Of a DNA stretch of 5,042 nt, positions 1-5,042 are shown in pieces. The stretch spans positions 1 through 5,042 of the forward strand of contig CAMLNJ010000273.1 in assembly GCA_946481225.1 (NCBI GenBank), in the 5' to 3' direction. Each line of letters begins with the position of its first letter. Position 1 is the first letter of the stretch. Source of the stretch: an uncultured Verrucomicrobiota bacterium. GTDB lineage: Bacteria; Verrucomicrobiota; Verrucomicrobiae; Opitutales; Opitutaceae. The notes beneath the pieces were generated by a model, which saw only the letters and a list, made by a program, of their open reading frames with translations, made no database searches and was not told the origin of the DNA. Position numbers and translations under genes: made by a program.

Positions 1-1
1 C

Positions 2-1672
2 AAGATTTTCAAAACCCTCCTCGCCCAGTATGACGAGAAGAAGGCCACGGGCGAAATCCACCCCGAGTTCGCCGACACGGTGAAAAAGCACTTCGACTTC
101 GGCGGAGAGCTCCTCGTCGGCCACCTGCGCTACGGCACCTCGGGCGGTTACAACATCTCGTCGTGTCATCCCTATTTCCGCCGCTCGCCCTGGCCGACGC
201 GCAACCTCTCGCTCTGCGGCAACTTCAACATGACCAACACCGAGGAGCTGAACCAGTCGCTCGTCGGCATGGGCCAGCACCCGATCTTCGCCACCGACAC
301 GCAGGCCCTGTTGGAAAAGATCGGTTTCTTCCTCGATGAGGAGCACGAGGACATCTACCGCGCCCTCCGCGCGCAGGGTCTCAAGGGCGAGGAGATTTCC
401 CGCCAGATCAGCGAACGCCTCGACCTCGGCCGCGTCATCACCCGCTCCGCCTCCAAGTGGGACGGCGGCTACACGCTCTGCGGCCTCGTCGGCAACGGCG
501 ACGCCTTCGTCGCGCGCGACCCCGCCGGCATCCGTCCCGCCTTCTACTTCCAGGATGACGAGGTCATCGCCTTCGCCTCCGAGCGCGCCCCGCTCCAGAC
601 GATTTTCGACCTTTCCGCTCCTCAGGTGAAAGAGGTCCCGCCGGGCCACGTCGTCGTGATGAAACGCGATGGCCGCATCTCGCAGACGCAGTTCACCGCT
701 CCCCTGCCCCGCGCGTCGTGCTCCTTTGAGCGCATCTACTTCTCGCGCGGCAACGACCTCGACATCTACCGCGAGCGCAAGGCCCTCGGCGCCCGCCTCG
801 CCGACCAAGTCCTCAAAGCCGTCGGCGGCGACTGGGGCCGTAGCGTGTTCAGCTTTATCCCCAACACCGCCGAAGTCGCCTACTACGGCCTCATGCACGG
901 CCTCCGCGAAAAGCGCCGCGCCGAGGTGAAAAAGGGCATCCTCGAGGCCGCCGCCAAAGGCGAGATCACCGAGGCCCTGCTCGACGAGCTCGTCACCAAC
1001 AACTGGCCCCGCGGCGAGAAGGTCGTCTCGAAGGACATCAAGTTGCGCACCTTCATCGGCCAGGAGTCGATGCGCAACCACCTCGCGAGCCACGTCTACG
1101 ACATCAGCTACGGCTCAGTGCAACCGGGCGACAACCTCGTGTGCGTCGACGACTCCATCGTGCGCGGCACCACCCTGCGCAAATCCATCCTGCGCATCCT
1201 CACCCGCCTCCAGCCGCGCAAGATCGTCATCGTCTCCACCGCGCCGCAAATCCGCTACCCCGACTGCTACGGCATCGACATGTCGCAGCTCGGCAAGTTC
1301 ATCGCCTTCGAGGCCGCCGTCACGCTGCTCAAGGAACGCGGCCAAACCGACCTCCTCACCGAGGTCTATCAACTTTGCCGCGAGGCCGTCGCGAAGGGCG
1401 AATCGGTCAACTACGTGCAACGCATCTACGCGCCCTTCACGCCCGACGAGATTTCGGCGAAGATCGCCGAGTTCGTCCGCCCCACCAACGTCGACTGGCA
1501 CGGCGACATCGAGGTGATTTTCCAAAGCCTGGAGAACCTCCACGCCGCCTGCCCGCAGCACACCGGCGACTGGTATTTCTCCGGCAAGTATCCCACCCGC
1601 GGCGGCTACCGCGTCGTGAACCAGGCCTTCGTCAACTACTACGAAAACAGCGAAGGCGGCCGGGCCTACTAA
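2..1672 (+). CDS. purF: Amidophosphoribosyltransferase (PurF), long form, 5'-truncated by window edge
   Basis: PurF makes 5-phosphoribosylamine from PRPP and glutamine, the first committed step of cytosolic de novo purine synthesis. The frame is open from base 2, so the start and the N-terminal catalytic Cys lie upstream; the GTG at 80 is internal. About 556 residues are visible. In this partial numbering, the class II glutamine amidotransferase part shows GHLRYGTSG (40-48) and the LCGNFNMTN oxyanion/glutamine-site region. The phosphoribosyltransferase part shows the PRPP-binding loop VCVDDSIVRGTT (380-391) and then the PurF-typical PDCYGIDM. The protein ends in FVNYYEN...GRAY, a C-terminus I recall from the ~630-residue Bacteroidetes/Verrucomicrobia PurF form, so the 3' end looks intact. 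The segment usually reading like PVPDSG in classical PurF reads FIPNTAEVAYYG here, and a linker of some 40 residues follows. A purM-like gene lies downstream, after an intervening ORF6N gene. The family call is secure; the long-form label rests on memory. Confidence 0.93.
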   Translation, partial: KIFKTLLAQYDEKKATGEIHPEFADTVKKHFDFGGELLVGHLRYGTSGGYNISSCHPYFRRSPWPTRNLSLCGNFNMTNTEELNQSLVGMGQHPIFATDTQALLEKIGFFLDEEHEDIYRALRAQGLKGEEISRQISERLDLGRVITRSASKWDGGYTLCGLVGNGDAFVARDPAGIRPAFYFQDDEVIAFASERAPLQTIFDLSAPQVKEVPPGHVVVMKRDGRISQTQFTAPLPRASCSFERIYFSRGNDLDIYRERKALGARLADQVLKAVGGDWGRSVFSFIPNTAEVAYYGLMHGLREKRRAEVKKGILEAAAKGEITEALLDELVTNNWPRGEKVVSKDIKLRTFIGQESMRNHLASHVYDISYGSVQPGDNLVCVDDSIVRGTTLRKSILRILTRLQPRKIVIVSTAPQIRYPDCYGIDMSQLGKFIAFEAAVTLLKERGQTDLLTEVYQLCREAVAKGESVNYVQRIYAPFTPDEISAKIAEFVRPTNVDWHGDIEVIFQSLENLHAACPQHTGDWYFSGKYPTRGGYRVVNQAFVNYYENSEGGRAY

Positions 1673-1673
1673 C

Positions 1674-2330
1674 ATGGCGAAGGCGAAACTCGACGAGCAC
1701 GCGCACGCCACTCCGCTGCTGCCGCGCATCCTGAACATCCGCCGCCAGAGGGTGGTATTGGACGCCGGCTTGGCCGATCTCTACGAAGTCCCCACTTTCC
1801 GGCTTAACGAAGCGATCAAACGCAACGTTGACCGCTTCCCGGAAGACTTCCGTTTTCAGCTTACCCGAGAAGAAGTTACGAACTTGATATCGCAAAATGC
1901 GATTTCAAGTCGCGGCCATGGCGGCCTTCGCACATTGCCATGGGCCTTCACCGAACACGGCTGCCTCATGGCGGCGACCGTCCTCCGCAGTGACAAGGCC
2001 GTGCAGATGAGCCTCTACCTCGTCCGCGCCTTCGTCCAGATGCGCGAGCAGATCAGCTCCAACCTCGGCGTCCTCAAGCGCCTCGCCGAAATCGACAAAA
2101 AGCTCCTCGAACACGACGTCGTGCTTCGCGAGCTCATCGAACGCCTCAGCCCGCTCCTCAACCCGCCCGCCAACGAGGACGACGCCAAGAAATCGAAAAT
2201 CGGCTTTGTGGCCCGTGCCGCCCGAAGGGCACCCGCACAAGCCACCCCTGCGCTTCGCTCCGGGGCCACGCTCCGTTCGGAGCGTGGCCATCTTCGCGCT
2301 ACCGCGCTACGTCATCGCGGCAACCGTTGA
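1674..2330 (+). CDS. ORF6N-domain (phage antirepressor-type DNA-binding) protein with aberrant C-terminal tail
   Basis: Predicted 218 residues. Residues ~15-125 match the ORF6N domain (Pfam PF10543 by recall): IRRQRVVLDAGLADLYEV, RLNEAIKRNVDRFPEDFRFQL, then GLRTLPWAFTEHG and a segment ending VRAFVQMRE. ORF6N is found in phage KilA/antirepressor-like proteins and in many stand-alone chromosomal genes of unknown role; DNA binding is a family inference. Residues ~127-160 look like a short amphipathic/coiled helix, followed by a Pro/Asp linker and KSKIGF (173-178), which resembles the usual C-terminus of such proteins. After that come ~40 Arg/Ala-rich residues encoded by palindromic repeat-like DNA (from 2208), probably not native. 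The ATG is one base after the purF TAA, with no clear Shine-Dalgarno, suggesting coupling to purF translation. Codons in the domain-coding part (about 1740-1930) use more A/T third positions than neighbouring genes, consistent with transfer; the following helix region is host-like. Cellular function unknown. Confidence 0.85.
   Translation: MAKAKLDEHAHATPLLPRILNIRRQRVVLDAGLADLYEVPTFRLNEAIKRNVDRFPEDFRFQLTREEVTNLISQNAISSRGHGGLRTLPWAFTEHGCLMAATVLRSDKAVQMSLYLVRAFVQMREQISSNLGVLKRLAEIDKKLLEHDVVLRELIERLSPLLNPPANEDDAKKSKIGFVARAARRAPAQATPALRSGATLRSERGHLRATALRHRGNR
1882..1910. repeat. Imperfect inverted repeat inside the ORF6N coding region
   Basis: Two 13-base arms (1882-1894 and 1898-1910) pair at 12 of 13 positions around an AAA loop: ACTTGA/TCAAGT outside, one T-T mismatch, ATCGCA/TGCGAT inside. 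It is AT-richer than its surroundings and overlaps codons for NLISQNAISS in the ORF6N domain. It may be chance under protein constraint, an mRNA hairpin, or a binding palindrome. Confidence 0.5.
2208..2330. repeat. Palindromic repeat-like DNA captured as the 3' end of the ORF6N gene
   Basis: The ORF6N reading frame runs from KIGF straight into this GC-rich stretch. It holds a small hairpin (GTGCC at 2215-2219 with GGCAC at 2228-2232, or GCCC/GGGC inside it) and a perfect 11-bp stem: 2264-2274 (GGCCACGCTCC) with 2279-2289 (GGAGCGTGGCC), loop GTTC. Translation gives a basic, low-complexity tail unlike a folded domain. There is no T-run after the stem, so it is not a standard intrinsic terminator. 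That this is a dispersed genomic repeat is an inference from its structure; only one copy is visible here. Confidence 0.55.
2264..2289. repeat. Perfect 11-bp hairpin with 4-nt loop
   Basis: Arms 2264-2274 and 2279-2289 are exact reverse complements around GTTC. It lies inside the extended 3' end of the ORF6N reading frame, about 40 bases before its stop. It could stabilise or attenuate mRNA between purF/ORF6N and purM. No poly-T follows. Confidence 0.75.
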
Positions 2331-2355
2331 TTCTCCGCGCTTCCCTCTCCGCCAC

Positions 2356-2405
2356 CATCTGCATTCATCTGCCTTTATCCGCGCCCATCCGCGCAATCCG
2401 CGGTT
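2356..2405. repeat. Short-period (10-bp) degenerate tandem repeat upstream of purM
   Basis: Five degenerate units begin at 2356, 2366, 2376, 2386 and 2395, with core CATCTGC in the first two changing to ATCCGCG in the last three, ending CCGCGGTTAAAAA. The block occupies most of the gap between the ORF6N stop (2330) and the purM ATG (2422). It resembles the ATCTGCG/ATCCGCGG intergenic repeats I recall from verrucomicrobial and other genomes; that resemblance is from memory. There are no unique spacers, so it is not CRISPR. Apart from this block, the gap at 2331-2421 shows nothing I can name, and no clear ribosome binding site. Confidence 0.65.
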
Positions 2406-2421
2406 AAAAACTCTCTCCAGC

Positions 2422-3528
2422 ATGTCCCTCAGCTACGAATCCTCCGGCGTTAACTACGACCAGCTCGATGCCTTCAAGCGCGCCTGCCAGAAGGCCGCCA
2501 AGACCACCGCGCCCCTGCTCGAGCTCCACGGCTACGCCGAGCCCGCCAACACCCGCGGCGAGAGCTGCTACCTCATGGAGGCCGACAATCACTTCCTCGC
2601 CCACGTCGAGGAAGGCCTCGGCACCAAGAACCTCGTCGCCGACGCCGTCTACGCCCAGACCGGCAAAAATTTCTACCGCGAGATCTCGATCGATACCGTC
2701 GCCACCATCGTCAACGACCTCGTGACCTGCGGCGCGCTCCCCATCTCCGTCGCCATGCACGCCGCCGTCGGCGAGTCCGCCTGGTTCGCCGACTCCGCCC
2801 GCATGGAGGCGCTCGTCGCCGGCTGGGCCGAAGGCTGCCGCCAGGCCGGCGCCGTCTGGGGCGGCGGCGAAACCCCCACCCTCCGCGGCATCGTCAACGC
2901 GGACGCCATCGTCCTCGCCGGCTCCGCCATCGGCAAAATCGAGCCCAAGTCCCAGCGCATCACCGGCGGCGTCCAGGCCGGCGACGAGATCGTCTTCCTC
3001 GCCTCCTCCGGCGTCCAGACCAACGGCCTCTCCCTCTGCCGCCTTATCGCGTCGAAACTCCCGCAAGGCTACCAAACGCCCATCGGCCACGGCGACCCGC
3101 GCACCTACGGCGAAGCGCTCCTCGCACCCTCCGTCATTTACGTGAACTTCGTCCGCGAGTGCCAGCAGTCGGGCGTCACGCTCAACTACGTCTCGCACGT
3201 CACCGGTCACGGCTGGCGTAAACTCATGCGCCTTGACGAGCCCTTCGTTTACGAGATCCACACGCCCGGCGAGGAGCCCGCCCTCTTCAAATTTCTCCGC
3301 GAAGCCGGCCCCATCGACCTGCGCGAGGCCTACGCCACCTTCAACCAAGGCGTCGGCTTCGCCGCCTACGTCTCGCCCGACAACCTCGAGGCCACCCTCG
3401 CCGCCGCCAAGTCCTCCGGCTACCAAGCCTGGCACGCCGGCACCGTCCGCAAGCAGGGCGACCGCAAGGCCGTCACCATCCCCTCCTTCGGCCTCGAATA
3501 CGACGGCAGCACCCTGCAGGTGCGCTGA
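2422..3528 (+). CDS. purM: PurM-type phosphoribosylformylglycinamidine cyclo-ligase (AIR synthase)
   Basis: Predicted 368 residues, close to typical PurM length (~345-390). PurM closes FGAM to aminoimidazole ribonucleotide with ATP, step 5 of purine synthesis, in the cytosol. The PurM/ThiL/HypE/SelD-type fold is visible: N-terminal YESSGVNYDQL (cf. the usual Y-AGV), EGLGTK (64-69, the family's DGVGTK with Asp to Glu), TIVNDLVTCGA (95-105), AEGCRQAG then GGGET (147-151), ASSGVQTNGLSL (194-205), LAPSVIY (234-240), HVTGHGW (259-265; usual ITGGG) and FNQGVG (307-312). The start is ATG 2422 because the conserved PurM N-terminus begins immediately after it; the frame stays open upstream to about 2206 only through repeat DNA. 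No strong Shine-Dalgarno is seen. Proximity to purF supports a purine role. The motif changes leave open a diverged PurM paralogue, but no residue loss clearly abolishes function. Confidence 0.82.
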   Translation: MSLSYESSGVNYDQLDAFKRACQKAAKTTAPLLELHGYAEPANTRGESCYLMEADNHFLAHVEEGLGTKNLVADAVYAQTGKNFYREISIDTVATIVNDLVTCGALPISVAMHAAVGESAWFADSARMEALVAGWAEGCRQAGAVWGGGETPTLRGIVNADAIVLAGSAIGKIEPKSQRITGGVQAGDEIVFLASSGVQTNGLSLCRLIASKLPQGYQTPIGHGDPRTYGEALLAPSVIYVNFVRECQQSGVTLNYVSHVTGHGWRKLMRLDEPFVYEIHTPGEEPALFKFLREAGPIDLREAYATFNQGVGFAAYVSPDNLEATLAAAKSSGYQAWHAGTVRKQGDRKAVTIPSFGLEYDGSTLQVR

Positions 3529-3541
3529 ACCCCAAAGCAGA

Positions 3542-3664
3542 TTTAGCCGCAAAGAAGCGCAGAAGGCGCAAGAAACAGAGCGCTGACAATCGCCCCGACG
3601 CGCCTATAGGCGCTCGGGCGAGCCTCGTCGTCAGAGGAGAAATTTTGTGCCTTTTTGCGGCCAA
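3542..3664. repeat. Composite inverted-repeat element between purM and recF
   Basis: The left arm, about 3542-3575, begins TTTAGCCGCAAAGAAGCGC and continues AGAAGGCGCAAGAAA. The right arm, 3641-3664, reads in reverse complement as TTGGCCGCAAAAAGGCAC then AAAATT. The arms match well apart from one internal unit (~10 bases) missing from the right arm. Between them is a separate hairpin. The AGCCGCAAAGAA-type arm resembles intergenic repeats I recall from verrucomicrobial genomes. No gene fits in 3529-3689, and the element fills most of that gap. It has the build of a small non-autonomous palindromic element; copy number cannot be judged here. Confidence 0.65.
3583..3634. repeat. Central stem-loop with TATA loop
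   Basis: The core GCGCCTATAGGCGC (3600-3613) is a perfect palindrome. It extends, with single-base bulges, to 3591-3598 pairing with 3614-3620, and CTGAC (3583-3587) can close with GTCAG (3630-3634). It sits between the two arms of the composite element, giving a nested structure. No T-run directly follows, so terminator function is doubtful. Confidence 0.6.
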
Positions 3665-3689
3665 CCCTGCATTGGGTTTGCTGCCTTTC

Positions 3690-4784
3690 ATGCGCCTCCG
3701 CCGCCTCACCCTCCAAAACCTCCGCAACATCCCGTTCGCGGAGTTTTCGTTTTCGGGGCGGCAGCAATTCTTCGTCGGCCAGAACGGCCAGGGCAAAACC
3801 AACCTCCTCGAGGCCGTCGGCTTCGTCACCGCCCTCCGCTCCTTCCGCACCGCCGACGCCTCGCTCCTCATCGCCCAAGGCAAACGCGAGGGCGCCCTCG
3901 CCGCCGAGTTCGAGCACGAGAAGTTCGGCCCCAGCCGCGTCGTCATCACGCTCCGCCCCGGCGGCAAGGAAGTCACCTGCGACGGCGAACGCCTCACCCG
4001 CCTCGCCGACTTTCTCGGGCGCTTCCCCACCGTCGTCTTCTCCTCGCAGGACCAGCAGCTCATCCGCGGCGCCCCCGCCCTCCGCCGCCGCTGGCTCGAC
4101 CTCGCCCTCGCCGGGACCGACAAGGCCTATCTGTATTCGTTAACTAGCTACCACCGCGCCCTCGACGGCCGCAACCAACTCCTCAAGCGCCAGGCCCCCG
4201 CCGCCGAGCTCGCCGCCTTCGAGGCCCCGCTCGCCGAGGCCGCCGCCGCCCTCGTCGCCGCCCGCCGCGCCGGCGTCGAGACCCTCGCTCCCCACGTCGC
4301 CGCCGCCTACGCCGCCCTCAGCGCCGACGCCGAGCCCGCCACCCTCGCCTACGAGGCCGACACCGCACCCGAGGTCGGCGACGCCTCCGCCTGGCGCGCC
4401 CACTTCGAGAAAAGCCGCGCCCGCGACCTCCATTTTCGCAGCTCCCTCTCCGGCCCCCACCGCGACGATCTCGCCCTCAAAATCGGCGGACGCCCCGCCA
4501 AAGACTACGGATCCGAAGGACAGCAACGCTCCCTGGTCCTCGCTCTGCGTCTAGCGCAGGTGAACCACGTCCGCGCCGCCACCGGCGTGCAACCCGTGCT
4601 TCTCGCCGACGATGTCCTCGGCGAACTCGACCCCGCCCGCCGCCGGCGCTTCTGGACCGCCCTCGGCGAGGAACGCCAGGTCCTCGCCACCGGCACCGAA
4701 CTCCCCGCCGCCGAACTCGGCGCCTGGGAAATCTTCCGTGTCTCCGCCGGCGCCTTCGCGCCTGAGCCCATTCCTGCCTCATGA
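3690..4784 (+). CDS. recF: DNA replication and repair protein RecF
   Basis: Predicted 364 residues, the usual RecF length (~350-375). RecF is a cytosolic SMC-like ATPase that binds gapped DNA with RecO/RecR and promotes RecA loading. Visible: MRLRRLTLQNLRN N-terminus; Walker A GQNGQGKTN (30-38) followed by LLEA; RecF-typical VVFSSQDQQLIRGAP then RRRWLDLAL (115-140); SGPHRDDLAL (254-263); ABC signature SEGQQRS (275-281); Walker B LLADDVLGELD (304-314); and LATGTE (332-337). All ATPase elements are present and in order. The middle, ~165-235, is Ala-rich. ATG 3690 is chosen because it starts the conserved N-terminus. An in-frame TTG at 3645 with a GAGGAG (3634-3639) five bases ahead would add 15 residues, but that stretch lies in repeat DNA. 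The gene is not next to dnaA/dnaN/gyrB here, and there is no evident link to the purine genes. Confidence 0.95.
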   Translation: MRLRRLTLQNLRNIPFAEFSFSGRQQFFVGQNGQGKTNLLEAVGFVTALRSFRTADASLLIAQGKREGALAAEFEHEKFGPSRVVITLRPGGKEVTCDGERLTRLADFLGRFPTVVFSSQDQQLIRGAPALRRRWLDLALAGTDKAYLYSLTSYHRALDGRNQLLKRQAPAAELAAFEAPLAEAAAALVAARRAGVETLAPHVAAAYAALSADAEPATLAYEADTAPEVGDASAWRAHFEKSRARDLHFRSSLSGPHRDDLALKIGGRPAKDYGSEGQQRSLVLALRLAQVNHVRAATGVQPVLLADDVLGELDPARRRRFWTALGEERQVLATGTELPAAELGAWEIFRVSAGAFAPEPIPAS

Positions 4785-4798
4785 CGCCTTCTTTCCGA

Positions 4799-4880
4799 GG
4801 TAGGGCGGGACCGCCGGGCCCGCCGCGAGCACCAGCGACCCTCGCCACGCTATCGGCGCGCCCAGCGGTCGCGCCCTACC
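4799..4880. repeat. 82-bp element with 27-bp terminal inverted repeats (REP/MITE-like)
   Basis: Left end 4799-4825 (GGTAGGGCGGGACCGC...) and right end 4854-4880 (...GCGGTCGCGCCCTACC) are reverse complements at 24 of 27 positions, enclosing a 28-base centre. It starts 14 bases after the recF stop and ends 4 bases before the next ATG, so it fills the gap. Single-stranded, it would form a very stable hairpin. No coding capacity is seen in 4785-4884. It resembles REP-type palindromes; mobility is inferred, not shown. Confidence 0.75.
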
Positions 4881-4884
4881 GCGC

Positions 4885-5042
4885 ATGAGCTTCGACACCA
4901 CCGCGTGGCTCTTCGCCGCCTTCGCCGCCGTCGTCGTCGGCCTATCCAAAACCGGCGTGCCCGGTCTCGGCATGCTCGCCGTGGCGATCTTCGCCAACCT
5001 CATGCCGACCAAGCAGGCCAGCGGCTTCGTCCTGCCGCTCCT
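4885..5042 (+). CDS. TauE/SafE-family membrane permease (putative sulfite/anion exporter), 3'-truncated
   Basis: Only the first 52 residues are in the window. Residues ~7-20 form a hydrophobic segment (AWLFAAFAAVVVGL), followed by SKTGVPGLGML (21-31), a second hydrophobic stretch, and PTKQASGFVLPLL (41-53, the last codon being cut). The GLSKTG-PGLG-(A)NLMP-KQA-G--LPLL pattern is typical of the first repeat of TauE/SafE (DUF81) inner-membrane proteins, which usually have about eight membrane segments and are implicated in export of sulfite or organosulfur anions; the substrate cannot be read from this fragment. ATG 4885 is chosen because the hydrophobic segment starts right after it. No Shine-Dalgarno is visible because the palindromic element ends four bases upstream. 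Confidence 0.82.
   Translation, partial: MSFDTTAWLFAAFAAVVVGLSKTGVPGLGMLAVAIFANLMPTKQASGFVLPL

Noticed and set aside
80..82. GTG at 80 as the purF start
   Set aside because: The frame stays open to base 2 with plausible protein sequence, and the amidotransferase domain would be missing too much N-terminal sequence, so this is an internal Val.
1115..1738. 207-codon minus-strand open frame opposite the purF 3' end
   Set aside because: Same GC-driven shadow; low-complexity product and no support over the unmistakable PurF.
2264..2289. Intrinsic terminator
   Set aside because: The stem is strong but no T-run follows. The hairpins at 3583-3634 and 4799-4880 fail for the same reason.
1674..2330. 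Toxin-antitoxin module or active prophage
   Set aside because: There is one ORF6N gene only, with no partner gene, integrase, attachment-site repeats or other phage genes in the window.
2356..2405. CRISPR array
   Set aside because: Units are ~10 bp, contiguous and degenerate, with no unique spacers and no cas genes.
2206..2421. N-terminal extension of purM to about 2206
   Set aside because: The extra residues are encoded by repeat DNA overlapping the ORF6N gene, and the PurM N-terminus begins at ATG 2422.
2404..3552. 382-codon open frame on the minus strand opposite purM
   Set aside because: It is a compositional shadow: high GC3 on the + strand leaves the antisense frame free of stops. 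The translation is Gly/Ala/Val/Glu-rich with no recognisable domain, and purM is clear on the other strand.
4140..4526. Gly-rich minus-strand open frame opposite recF
   Set aside because: Low-complexity Gly/Ala/Val product expected from antisense of an Ala-rich, high-GC gene.

Overview
The window is a GC-rich (mostly C/G third codon positions), tightly packed bacterial segment with every supported gene on the + strand. Gene content and style point to a verrucomicrobium, probably an opitutacean: a long-form PurF of the Bacteroidetes/Verrucomicrobia kind, a divergent PurM, a stand-alone ORF6N gene, and short palindromic or tandem repeats in the gaps between genes. This placement is inferred from recalled family features, not from a search.

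Layout: (1) 2-1672, the C-terminal ~556 residues of an amidophosphoribosyltransferase (purF), cut by the left edge. (2) 1674-2330, an ORF6N-domain protein starting one base after the purF stop, with a basic C-terminal tail encoded by palindromic repeat-like DNA. (3) 2331-2421, a short gap dominated by a ~10-bp periodic repeat. (4) 2422-3528, a PurM-type AIR synthase. (5) 3529-3689, a gap holding a composite inverted-repeat element. (6) 3690-4784, recF. (7) 4785-4884, a gap almost filled by an 82-bp element with 27-bp terminal inverted repeats. (8) 4885 to the right edge, the N-terminus of a TauE/SafE-family membrane permease.

PurF and PurM catalyse step 1 and step 5 of de novo purine synthesis, so the left half looks like a purine cluster interrupted by the ORF6N gene. 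RecF (recombinational repair at gaps and stalled forks) and the TauE/SafE permease have no evident functional link to it.

Most of the window is ordinary housekeeping sequence. The part worth a second look is the non-coding and accessory layer. Each gap downstream of the ORF6N domain carries a different repeat or palindrome, one repeat seems to have been captured as coding sequence at the end of the ORF6N gene, and two repeats sit where the translation start region of the next gene should be. I see no CRISPR array, tRNA, rRNA, transposase or convincing new multi-gene system.
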